In this document: piece after piece, positions 34,601 through 41,998 of the stretch
How positions within the stretch are numbered: position 1 is the first letter of the stretch
Layout: each line of letters opens with the position of its first letter
Assembly: GCA_017384945.1 (NCBI GenBank)
Contig: JAFNSO010000009.1
Location: 1 to 59,868, forward strand
Reading direction: 5' to 3'
Source: Ruminococcus sp.
GTDB lineage: Bacteria > Bacillota > Clostridia > Oscillospirales > Acutalibacteraceae
Length of the DNA stretch: 59,868 bases
Notes under the pieces: generated by a model
Told to the model about the DNA's origin: nothing
Databases searched by the model: none
Seen by the model: only the letters and a program-made list of their open reading frames with translations
Translations under genes and position numbers: made by a program

Positions 34601-35101
34601 AAGCGCGTCCTTCAGCTCGGAGACGCTAAGAGAATCCTGCTTGAAGAGACTGTCCCTGCCGAAGCCCTCGACTGAGTTGCCGCGTCCGAGGAAAATCAGC
34701 CCGTAGCGGTCGGCGGGAAAGCTTTTGTACGAATATTTCAGAAAATCACTCAGGGTTGAAGCGGAGCCCATGCTCTGATTTTTCTTGTTGCTTTTGACGA
34801 GCTTGAGTGAGCTCTTGCCGTCCTTTGTTTTCATTATATATACAGAGTTCGGCTCGCTCGGGATGTTTCGGTACCAAAATCGGCTGCCGCCCGTAAACAG
34901 CAGAAGATTTACCCTGTCCGTGTCGAGCTCTGAGGAGAGCATTTCCTCGATGTCCTTTGTGACCGCCATAAACGATTCTTCGTTGTCGGAGCCGCTCGCG
35001 TAGACCATAAGCGTTAGCTTTTCGCCCTAACAGGAGCTCATATTCCCCATAATCCCGAAAATCAGCGCGAATATAACAAATAAAGCGGTAATTTTTCTCA
35101 T
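31670..35101 (-). pseudogene. Clostripain-like LRR lipoprotein with dead active site and amber stop
   Basis: The gene begins at the ATG at 35101 (AGAGG eight bases upstream) and encodes a lipoprotein signal, MRKITALFVIFALIF then GIMGNMSSC, but codon 25 is TAG (35027-35029). The frame then continues unbroken for another 1118 codons (GEKLTLMVYASGSDN...). Its sequence aligns along its whole length with the neighbour at 28084. In the protease domain CWDHG has become FLGRG (His to Arg) and GFDACLM has become GFDSSMT (Cys to Ser), so both catalytic residues are gone. LRR_5 repeats and the C-terminal domain remain well kept. A promoter (TTGACA, 17 bp, TAAAAT) precedes it. It could be a pseudogene, a recent point mutation, or a sequencing error; a restart at the Met at 35008 would give a protein without a signal peptide. 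Confidence 0.8.
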
Positions 35102-35208
35102 TTTGCCGACCTCTTTCAAACAATTTCTGTCAATAGATACATATTATTTTACATTTTTTAGTAAAAAATGTCAATATAAACGTGAAACCGTTTATAAAAT
35201 ATATAAAA

Positions 35209-35235
35209 AACCGACCCCTCAGGAGTCGGTTTTCC
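35209..35235 (-). terminator. Terminator of the C_GCAxxG gene
   Basis: AAAACCGAC (35209-35217) pairs with GTCGGTTTT (35226-35234) and overlaps the stop codon; the minus-strand transcript runs into T6. It ends transcription before the clostripain paralogue promoter. Confidence 0.75.
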
Positions 35236-35671
35236 TTATGAAATCATCAAGTAGGTCGGCGGCGTAGGCGCACAGCTCGGGACAGGGACGCTTTTTGTAG
35301 TACTCGTCGGTGCGTCTGAGCGGAGCGGAGGATGAGTCCTTTCCCTCGATTCCGAGCAGCTCGCGGCAGATTATCGAGCCGTTGTCGCGCTTAAAGGCGT
35401 CAATAAGCTCACGCGCCTCGCGGTAGAGCTTCTTTTTGCCGTCGTAATCGTCGGGGGCGTCGTAGCCGAAGAGGTTACCGAGCACGAACATCATCCCGCT
35501 GACGGTTCCGCAGACCTCGCGCGACCTTCCGAACCCGCCGCCGAACGGCGAAACCGTCCTCACGACAAGCTTTAAATCCATATTCATTTCCTCGCAGAAA
35601 GCTCCCGCGACCGCCTGCGCGCAGTTGTAGCCCGAGAGGAACAGCTCCCGCGCCCTTTCGCCTTTTGTCAT
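35219..35671 (-). CDS. C_GCAxxG_C_C family redox-type protein
   Basis: The 150-residue protein has the conserved cysteine pattern of this family: YNCAQAV, AFCEE, GGGFGRSREVCGTVSG, IICRELLG and RPCPELC near the end. Members often stand near redox or metal genes, and their cysteines probably bind a metal or cluster; the function is unproven. It lies 100 bases downstream of rnfB on the same strand, separated by heptamer repeats and a hairpin, so it may be partly cotranscribed with the Rnf operon. Confidence 0.85.
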   Translation of the reverse strand: MTKGERARELFLSGYNCAQAVAGAFCEEMNMDLKLVVRTVSPFGGGFGRSREVCGTVSGMMFVLGNLFGYDAPDDYDGKKKLYREARELIDAFKRDNGSIICRELLGIEGKDSSSAPLRRTDEYYKKRPCPELCAYAADLLDDFIRKTDS

Positions 35672-35708
35672 AGAATCACCTCGACGATTGAATTTAATTG
35701 AAAATTAC

Positions 35709-35748
35709 GGTCGGGGAGAAAGATTTTCTGAACTTTTCTCCCGACCGA
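35709..35748 (-). terminator. Hairpin after rnfB
   Basis: CGGTCGGGGAGAAA (35709-35722) pairs with TTTTCTCCCGACCG (35735-35748) with one bulge. It stands between rnfB and the C_GCAxxG gene and may attenuate read-through. Confidence 0.65.
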
Positions 35749-35753
35749 AACCG

Positions 35754-35774
35754 TTAATCGTTAATTGTTAATTG
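35754..35774 (-). repeat. Three tandem heptanucleotides after rnfB
   Basis: GTTAATC, GTTAATT, GTTAATT on the plus strand (AATTAAC-type on the coding strand) fill the gap between the rnfB stop and its hairpin, the same order as at 23649. Confidence 0.75.
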
Positions 35775-36566
35775 TCATTTGTAAACCTTGATGACCCCTA
35801 CGGGACATTCCTTCGCGCACAGTCCGCAGCCCACGCACGCCTCGTAGTCGACCACGGCGTGGTTGCCCGTTACGTGGATCGCGTCCTTGGGACAGGCTTT
35901 TTCGCATTTGCGGCAGGCTATGCAGCCGTTTTTGCACGCCTTTCGGGTGGAGGCTCCCTTGCTCTTGCTCGAGCAGGCGACGACTATGTGACGCTTCGCG
36001 GGAGCGAGCCTTATCAGCTTGTTGGGACACGCCTTCGCGCAAAGTCCGCAGCCGATACATTTCCTCGTATCGATCCGAGCGAGCCCGTTTTCGACGCAAA
36101 TAGCGTCCTCGGGACAGACGTTTCTGCAGTCGCCGAAGCCGAGACAGCCGAAGCCGCATTTTCCCTTGCCGCCGAAAATCAGCTTTGCCGCCTTGCAGGT
36201 CTCAATGCCGCGGTAATCGACGTCGTCCTCGGTCGCGTCGCAGTCGCCCGAGCAGCAGACAACGGCGACCTTGGGCTTTACCTCGCCCGCCTCAATGCCG
36301 AGCACCCCGGCGATGTCGGAGGCGGTTTTTGCGCCGCCCGGGACGCAGAGATTAGCCGCGACGCCGTCCTCAACGAGAGCCTTCGCGTAGCCGTCGCAGC
36401 CCGCGTAGCCGCAGGCTCCGCAGTTCGCTCCGGGCAGACACTCCCTGACCTTGGGAATACGCTCGTCCTCCTTGACAGCCATTACTATTGACGCCGCGAC
36501 AAGCACCACGGCGCAGATCAGTCCGATGATCACAACGGGGATAACCGCTGTTAGAATCGCGTTCAT
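35775..36566 (-). CDS. rnfB: Rnf complex subunit RnfB
   Basis: The 263-residue protein has one N-terminal membrane helix (residues 8-30), then a four-cysteine cluster motif (GANCGACGYAGCDGYAKA) and ferredoxin-type 4Fe-4S motifs: CGFGCLGFGDCRNVCP, CIGCGLCAKACP, CIACRKCEKACP and CVGCGLCAKECP. RnfB probably receives electrons from ferredoxin at the cytoplasmic face and passes them into the complex, which reduces NAD while pumping Na or H. It is the last gene of the operon, 12 bases after rnfA. Confidence 0.96.
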   Translation of the reverse strand: MNAILTAVIPVVIIGLICAVVLVAASIVMAVKEDERIPKVRECLPGANCGACGYAGCDGYAKALVEDGVAANLCVPGGAKTASDIAGVLGIEAGEVKPKVAVVCCSGDCDATEDDVDYRGIETCKAAKLIFGGKGKCGFGCLGFGDCRNVCPEDAICVENGLARIDTRKCIGCGLCAKACPNKLIRLAPAKRHIVVACSSKSKGASTRKACKNGCIACRKCEKACPKDAIHVTGNHAVVDYEACVGCGLCAKECPVGVIKVYK

Positions 36567-36578
36567 ACGCCCACCCCC

Positions 36579-37169
36579 TTACGCGAACAGGTTTTCAATA
36601 ACGCCGCCGAAGCCGAGAAAGCTCAGCGAGGTTATCGAAGCCGCGATCAAGGTTATGGGCAAGCCCTTGAACGCCTTTGGAATGTCGGCGGTCTCGAGCT
36701 TTGAGCGCACGCCCGAGAACATAACCATAGCAAGGAAGAAGCCGAGACCGCTTCCGAGCGAGTTTACCATAGCCTCGAGGAAGGAATAGCCCTCGTCGAT
36801 GTTCAGAATAGTGACTCCGAGCACGGCGCAGTTGGTCGTGATAAGCGGAAGATACACGCCGAGCGATTTGTGCAGAGACGGGATATAGCGCTTGAGCACG
36901 ATCTCGACGAGCTGAACGAGAGCGGCGATCACGAGGATGAATACGATCGTCTGTAAATAGCCGAGGTCGTTCGGGTCAAGCAGGTAGAACTGAATGGGGT
37001 AAGTGACCGCCGTAGCCATAAGCATAACGAAGATTACGGCTATGCTCATACCCGTCGCGGAGTCGAGCTTCTTTGAAACGCCGAGGAAGGGGCAGATTCC
37101 GAGGAAGCGCGACAGCACGTAGTTGTTTATAAATACCGCGGAGAGCAGGATGATTATGAGCTTTGTCAT
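36579..37169 (-). CDS. rnfA: Rnf complex subunit RnfA
   Basis: The 196-residue integral membrane protein has six helices and the typical RnfA sequences NNYVLSRFLGICPFLGVSKK and YLPLITTNCAVLGVT, the second with a Cys thought to hold an intramembrane iron-sulfur centre. RnfA pairs with RnfE. Its ATG overlaps the rnfE stop by four bases. Confidence 0.96.
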   Translation of the reverse strand: MTKLIIILLSAVFINNYVLSRFLGICPFLGVSKKLDSATGMSIAVIFVMLMATAVTYPIQFYLLDPNDLGYLQTIVFILVIAALVQLVEIVLKRYIPSLHKSLGVYLPLITTNCAVLGVTILNIDEGYSFLEAMVNSLGSGLGFFLAMVMFSGVRSKLETADIPKAFKGLPITLIAASITSLSFLGFGGVIENLFA

Positions 37170-37840
37170 ACAGCGCCCTCCTTTTCAGCCGAGCCGCGGC
37201 AGGCGTCGCGCGAGGGACAGCCCTCACATCCGAAGCTCTGTTTTTTGGGCTTTGAGGAGGAGAGCTTGTTGACCAGCGCGATCAGAATACCGAACACGAA
37301 GAAGCCGCCCGGAGCCATCGTGAGGATCGAGATTTTGTTTGACTCAAGTACGGGGATCGGAAAGCCGAGGAAGGTTCCGCTGCCGAAAACCTCTCTGATA
37401 GTCGCCATAGCGCACAGCGCGAGCGTAAAGCCCGCGCCCATTCCGAGCGCGTCGAGAGCGGAGTCGAAAACCTTGTTTTTGTTGGCGAACATCTCGGCTC
37501 TTCCGAGGATAATACAGTTTACGACAATGAGCGGCAGGTAGATGCCGAGGCTCTTGTCGAGGGCGGGCGCGAACGCCTTGACGAGCATTTGAACCATCGT
37601 CACAAAGCCCGCGATAAGCACGATGTAACACGGGATACGCACCTTGTCGGGGATGACCTTTCTCAGCGCGGAGATTACGATGTTGGAGCAGAGCAGAACG
37701 GCGGTCGCCGCCGCGCCCATTCCGAGAGCCGACTCAACGCTCGTCGAGGTCGCGAGCGTCGGGCAGGTGCCGAGAATCAGCACCAGAACGGGATTTTCCT
37801 TGATTATGCCCTTTGTAAAATTGTCGAGCCTGTTCATCAC
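37166..37840 (-). CDS. rnfE: Rnf complex subunit RnfE
   Basis: The 224-residue membrane protein is homologous to RnfA: NPVLVLILGTCPTLATSTSV and YLPLIVVNCIILGRAE carry the paired cysteines. The C-terminal tail contains an extra Cys cluster (FGCEGCPSRDACRG) found in some clostridial RnfE proteins, which may bind metal. It overlaps both neighbours by four bases. Confidence 0.95.
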   Translation of the reverse strand: MMNRLDNFTKGIIKENPVLVLILGTCPTLATSTSVESALGMGAAATAVLLCSNIVISALRKVIPDKVRIPCYIVLIAGFVTMVQMLVKAFAPALDKSLGIYLPLIVVNCIILGRAEMFANKNKVFDSALDALGMGAGFTLALCAMATIREVFGSGTFLGFPIPVLESNKISILTMAPGGFFVFGILIALVNKLSSSKPKKQSFGCEGCPSRDACRGSAEKEGAV

Positions 37841-38367
37841 TTCGCCCCCTTTACCGCGTCGAACGCCTCAAACGCGTGCGACACCGCTTTTTTGTATGCC
37901 TTCGAGGAAATCGTCGCTCCCGACAGAGCGTCGACCTCGCTATAATTCTTTTCGGTTTTGCCCTTGTAATTCTTTGAGTAGCCTGAGGAATTGTCCGCTA
38001 CCCGCGAGCCGATACCGACGGTCTCGCCGTGGGAAAGCGTCTTTACCGAGCAGACGGAGCCGTCGGGGTTGAGCCCGACTATGAGCTTCATCTCGCCGCC
38101 GTAGCCCTTTTCGGCAACGGTGAAAACATATCCCGCGCCGTTGTTCGCCTTGTACGCGTCGAGCGCGCCGTCGGGCAGAGAAGCGTCGAGCCTCGTGAAG
38201 TCGTCGGCGCTCGGGAGGACTTCCTTTCTCGCCTGAGCCGCCTCCTGCTCCTGAGCCTCTGTTATGATCGGCTCGGTCACGGAGTTTACGTAGGCGAGCG
38301 CGCCCGTCACCACGAGACAGATACAGACGAGCACTATTATAGGCTTGAAAATATCGTTAAATTTCAT
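37837..38367 (-). CDS. rnfG: Rnf complex subunit RnfG
   Basis: I start this 176-residue protein at the Met of MKFNDIFKPIIVLVC, overlapping the rnfD stop by four bases; the open frame runs on inside rnfD. It has one N-terminal membrane helix, an FMN-binding domain and the flavinylation motif DALSGATIS near residue 145, where the Thr carries covalent FMN. Confidence 0.95.
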   Translation of the reverse strand: MKFNDIFKPIIVLVCICLVVTGALAYVNSVTEPIITEAQEQEAAQARKEVLPSADDFTRLDASLPDGALDAYKANNGAGYVFTVAEKGYGGEMKLIVGLNPDGSVCSVKTLSHGETVGIGSRVADNSSGYSKNYKGKTEKNYSEVDALSGATISSKAYKKAVSHAFEAFDAVKGAK

Positions 38368-39281
38368 CGTTTGACACCTCCAAGCGGCTTTGCCCGGGTG
38401 AGCCTTTCGATGTAGGGCGTGAGAATGTTCATCAGAAGTATCGAGAACGAAACACCCTCGGGGAAGTTGCCCCAAAAGCGAATCAGAATCGTAATCAGTC
38501 CGCAGAACACGCCCGCTATGAGCTTGCCCGGTTTAGTGGCGGGCGAGGAGGAGTAGTCGGTCGCCATAAAGAACGCGCCGAGCACAAGACCTCCGCTCAT
38601 AAGCTCGTACAAAACGTCCTTTCCGCACAAAAGCGACATAAGCGCCACCGTACCGATGAAGGCGACGGGGGTGTGCCAGCTTATAACTCTTTTGATTAGA
38701 AGATACGCGCCGCCTATGAGCAGGGCGAGGATACAGGTCTCGCCGAGACAGCCGCCGCGCAGCCCGAGAAACATCGAGGAAAGACTCGGCAGCGAGCTCA
38801 TTTCACCCTTCGTAATGAGGGCGAGCGGAGTAGCGCAGGAAACGCCGTCGGGAGCGACCCAAGCGGTCATCGTACCCGAAAAGGCGGTCATCATTATGAT
38901 ACGCGCGGTGATCGCGGGGTTCGCGAAGTTCTGACCGATACCGCCGAAGAGCTGTTTTACAACTACGATAGCGGCAAGGCTGCCGAACGCCGCCTGCCAC
39001 AGCGGGATCGTGACGGGCAGGTTGAACGCGAGAAGCATTCCAGTCACGACAGCGGAGAGGTCGGTTATCGTGTTTTCCTTTTTACAGAGCTTTTCAAAGC
39101 CCCACTCGGAGAACACGCACACAGCCACGCACACGCCGATCACGAGCGCGGCTCTCCACCCGAAGATGATAACCGAGGCGACCGCCGCGGGAAGAAGCGC
39201 GAGCACAACGTCGAGCATGATACGCTGAGTTGTGACGGGGCTGTGGAAATGCGGGGAAACGGAGGAAATCAGCTTTTTCAT
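38364..39281 (-). CDS. rnfD: Rnf complex subunit RnfD
   Basis: The 305-residue membrane protein has about nine helices and the FMN-attachment segment DGVSCATPLA near residue 155. It forms the membrane core through which electrons pass between RnfG and RnfC. It overlaps rnfC and rnfG by four bases each. Confidence 0.95.
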   Translation of the reverse strand: MKKLISSVSPHFHSPVTTQRIMLDVVLALLPAAVASVIIFGWRAALVIGVCVAVCVFSEWGFEKLCKKENTITDLSAVVTGMLLAFNLPVTIPLWQAAFGSLAAIVVVKQLFGGIGQNFANPAITARIIMMTAFSGTMTAWVAPDGVSCATPLALITKGEMSSLPSLSSMFLGLRGGCLGETCILALLIGGAYLLIKRVISWHTPVAFIGTVALMSLLCGKDVLYELMSGGLVLGAFFMATDYSSSPATKPGKLIAGVFCGLITILIRFWGNFPEGVSFSILLMNILTPYIERLTRAKPLGGVKR

Positions 39282-40582
39282 TTTTTGTCCTCCTTTTTGC
39301 TTTTATAATCGCGAAGCGCCGCCTTAGCGAGCTTGTTCGTCTGGACAAGCGGGCGCTTTGCGGGACAGACGTAGGAGCAGCAGCCGCACTCCATACATAG
39401 GTCGACGCACAGGCTCTCGAGATCCTCGCCCGATTTGAGCTTGTAAGCCCTTGAGATCGCCCTCGGGTCGAGTCTGAGCGGACAGTGAGTCAGGCATCTG
39501 CCGCAGTTGATACAGGGGGTGGTTTTCGGCGGAGTCGCCTCCTTTTCGTCCATAGCGACGACCGCGTTCGTCATTTTGAGAACGGGAGCGTCGGCTGACG
39601 GAACGGCTATGCCCATCATGGGTCCGCCGTAGAGGATTTTTGAAGGCTCCTCAGCCTTGCAGAATGAGAGCAAATCCTTGATCGGGGTACCGATAGGGGC
39701 AATCACGTTCTTGGGCTCACTCACCGCCGTACCGTCGACGGTCACGACCTTGCTGACGAGCGGAACGCCCGTTTCGAGGTACTCGCCGACAAAGGCAAGG
39801 GTTGTGACGTTAATCACAATCACGCCCGCGTCGAGCGGCAGACCGCCCTGCGGGATGACTCTGCCCGTCGTGTTGTAGACGAGAACTTTTTCGCCTCCCT
39901 GCGGGTAGACGGACGAGACGACGTAGGTCTCGACGCCTTCGGTTTTCGAGCAGAATTCATTGAGCCGCCTTACGCACTGACCCTTGTTGTCCTCTATTCC
40001 TATTACAAATTTCTTGACGCCCATATATTTTTTGAGCGCGTCGATTCCCTTGAATATGTACTCGGTTTTGTCGAGCATTGTACGGGTGTCGGAGGTGATG
40101 TAGGGCTCGCACTCGGCGGCGTTTATCACGACGACCTCTACCGCCGACAAATCGCGCACCGACAGCTTGACGAAGCTCGGAAAGCCCGCGCCGCCCAGTC
40201 CGACGGCTCCGCTCTCCCTCACCGCGTCGACGAAGCTCTCAAAGTCCGTGACCTCTGGCGGCTTTATATTCTCGTCGGGAGTCTGATTTCCGTCGGGCTC
40301 GATCACCACGGCGGTCACAAAGGCTCCCGAGGACATTCTGATATCCTCGAGCCTGAGCACCTTTCCCGACACGCTCGAGTGAACGGGAGCGCTGATAAAG
40401 CCGTCGGCTTCTCCGATAAGGGTGCCGACTCTGACCTCGTCGCCGCGCTTTACCACAGGCTTCGCGGGTCTGCCGATGTGCATTGACATCGGAATTACGA
40501 CCTCGGCGGGCATTGGCAGAGCGACGGGAGCTTTGTCGGCTGTATTTTTATTATGAGGTATTTTTGTACCGTGTAATTTCAT
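39278..40582 (-). CDS. rnfC: Rnf complex subunit RnfC
   Basis: The 434-residue protein starts at the ATG at 40582 behind AAAGGAGGTCTTGT; an upstream in-frame Met is less suited. It contains the NADH/FMN-binding Complex1_51K-like fold (GLGGAGFPSFVK, NAAECEPYITSD) and two 4Fe-4S motifs near the end (CINCGRCLTHCPL and CMECGCCSYVCPAKRPL). It is the peripheral NAD-reducing subunit. The operon order rnfCDGEAB is the usual clostridial one. Confidence 0.96.
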   Translation of the reverse strand: MKLHGTKIPHNKNTADKAPVALPMPAEVVIPMSMHIGRPAKPVVKRGDEVRVGTLIGEADGFISAPVHSSVSGKVLRLEDIRMSSGAFVTAVVIEPDGNQTPDENIKPPEVTDFESFVDAVRESGAVGLGGAGFPSFVKLSVRDLSAVEVVVINAAECEPYITSDTRTMLDKTEYIFKGIDALKKYMGVKKFVIGIEDNKGQCVRRLNEFCSKTEGVETYVVSSVYPQGGEKVLVYNTTGRVIPQGGLPLDAGVIVINVTTLAFVGEYLETGVPLVSKVVTVDGTAVSEPKNVIAPIGTPIKDLLSFCKAEEPSKILYGGPMMGIAVPSADAPVLKMTNAVVAMDEKEATPPKTTPCINCGRCLTHCPLRLDPRAISRAYKLKSGEDLESLCVDLCMECGCCSYVCPAKRPLVQTNKLAKAALRDYKSKKEDKK

Positions 40583-40623
40583 ACAAGACCTCCTTTGATA
40601 TTTGCACAACTCATTATATTATA

Positions 40624-40652
40624 CTATATATAAGCGAAAAAATCAATTTGTT
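40624..40652 (-). promoter_or_regulatory. Promoter of the Rnf operon
   Basis: On the minus strand TTGATT, a 17-bp spacer and TATAAT can be read between the upstream terminator and rnfC, about 40 bases before the start codon. The Rnf operon is therefore its own unit. Confidence 0.6.
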
Positions 40653-40667
40653 TCAGAAAAAATCAAG

Positions 40668-40717
40668 GGTCGAAGGGATAAGTCCTGTCGCCGTTGACAG
40701 AAATTATCCCTTCGACC
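40668..40717 (-). terminator. Terminator of the PBP-type lipoprotein gene
   Basis: A perfect 13-bp stem (GGTCGAAGGGATA at 40668-40680 with its complement at 40705-40717) around a 24-base loop, followed on the minus strand by CTTGATTTTTTC. Confidence 0.8.
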
Positions 40718-40736
40718 GTTTTATCGGTTTTAAAGC

Positions 40737-41831
40737 TTATCCGAGCTCTGTTACAATGGTTTTCGCGAGGTCGGTCATTTTGTTCGCGTCGGTGTTTGAG
40801 AGCATTACGAGGTGGACGCGGGAGTCCTTGTCCACGTCGACCATCGCGTTGCAGGACGCGATCGAGCCCGTGTGGAAATAGCGGCCGCCCTGCTCGATCA
40901 TCAGACCGTAGCCGTAGCCGTAAGGCGTGTAGTCGGAGTAGGAGGAAATCATCTGACCGAAAGACTCGGGGTTTACGACCTGTCCGCCGTCGAGCGCGTC
41001 GAGCCACTTGGAGAGGTCGGAGGCGGTCGAGACGATGTTTCCGACGCCGAACGCCGCGCCGCGGTAGGTCATCACGTCGTATGTCTTTTTGAGCGGCTGA
41101 GCGTAGTTTTCACCCTCCAGATCGTAGGTCTCGAGAAAGCCCGTTCGCGTCATTTGGAGCGGCTTGAAGAACTGCTTTCTGAGGTACGCGCCGTAGTTTG
41201 TACCGCTGACCTGCTCGATGATCTCCGAGAGAAGGAGGTAGTTTGAGCTTGAGTACTGATAGTGCTTGCCCGCCTTGAAGTTCAGATCCTGCTCGAAAAT
41301 CCACTTGCGGATTTTAGAGCGGTTCTTGGCGTAGCGGGTGTGCTTTTTCACGCCGTACTTTGAGACGAGGGTGTCGGTCTCAAAGGTGTAGTCGGGGATT
41401 CCCGAGCGCATGGAGAGCAGGTTGTGGATAGTGTTCTGCTTTCCGAGCTTGTAGTCGGGAAAGTACAAATCAATAGTGTCGTCGAGCGAGAGCAGACCCT
41501 TTTCCTTGAGCCTGAGAATCGCCGCGGCGGTGAACTGCTTTGTGAGCTCGCCGATCGCAAAGGCGGTGTCGCGGTTTTCCTTTTTACCGTTTTTGTTCGA
41601 GGTCTTGCCCGTCGAGTACCTGAAAATCGGCTTTGAGTCGCGGGTGACATAGACCACGCCTCTGAAATCGGAGTATTTGATCAGGTTTCTGAGCTCCTTT
41701 TTGCTCATTTTCTTCGCTGTTTTGACCGTACTCTTCGAGGTTGTCTTTGAACTCTGAGCGGGCTTTGAGCAGGAGCAAAACACCCCCGCGAGCATTAAAA
41801 CAGAAAGCAAAATACACGTTAATTTTTTCAC
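40737..41831 (-). CDS. Beta-lactamase/PBP-type lipoprotein lacking the nucleophile Ser
   Basis: I start at the GTG at 41831, seven bases after GGAGG, giving 364 residues with a lipoprotein-like signal (LAGVFCSC). The fold is that of serine beta-lactamase/DD-peptidases. The usual SxxK reads ELTK in FAIGELTKQFTAAAI, with GAG coding for Glu95 where Ser is expected; Lys98 remains. The second element YSSSNY and the third, FHTGS, are in place. It may therefore be a binding protein rather than a hydrolase. It differs from the intact lipoprotein at 15983. Downstream is a strong terminator. Confidence 0.8.
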   Translation of the reverse strand: MKKLTCILLSVLMLAGVFCSCSKPAQSSKTTSKSTVKTAKKMSKKELRNLIKYSDFRGVVYVTRDSKPIFRYSTGKTSNKNGKKENRDTAFAIGELTKQFTAAAILRLKEKGLLSLDDTIDLYFPDYKLGKQNTIHNLLSMRSGIPDYTFETDTLVSKYGVKKHTRYAKNRSKIRKWIFEQDLNFKAGKHYQYSSSNYLLLSEIIEQVSGTNYGAYLRKQFFKPLQMTRTGFLETYDLEGENYAQPLKKTYDVMTYRGAAFGVGNIVSTASDLSKWLDALDGGQVVNPESFGQMISSYSDYTPYGYGYGLMIEQGGRYFHTGSIASCNAMVDVDKDSRVHLVMLSNTDANKMTDLAKTIVTELG

Positions 41832-41925
41832 ATTCTCGCCTCCCAAAACTTCCTAATCTAATACTACTTTATTTCGGGGATTTTGGCAATAATTGCTACA
41901 AGATTTTAATAACTTTTTGTTTCTG

Positions 41926-41991
41926 AATTAACGATTAACAGTGAAGGTCGGGCAGAAGGGTTCATTTATAAATGAATCTCTCTGCCCGACC
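41926..41991. repeat. Heptamers plus hairpin upstream of the PBP-type gene
   Basis: AATTAAC and GATTAAC (41926-41939) are followed by a long hairpin: GGTCGGGCAGA (41946-41956 region) pairs with TCTGCCCGACC (41981-41991), with TTCATTTA/TAAATGAA forming the top. It stands just after the histidine kinase stop and probably terminates that operon. Same composite type as at 23649 and 35709. Confidence 0.75.
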
Positions 41992-41998
41992 GAATTTC

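Noticed and set aside
34746..35123. Alternative frame of 125 codons as the true N-terminus of the second clostripain paralogue (frameshift model)
   Set aside because: The correct frame shows a clean signal peptide and GEKLTLMVY directly across a single TAG; no frameshift is needed.
35772..36491. Plus-strand open frame of 239 codons opposite rnfB
   Set aside because: Antisense to a gene with six clear iron-sulfur motifs; Ala/Val/Arg-rich shadow.
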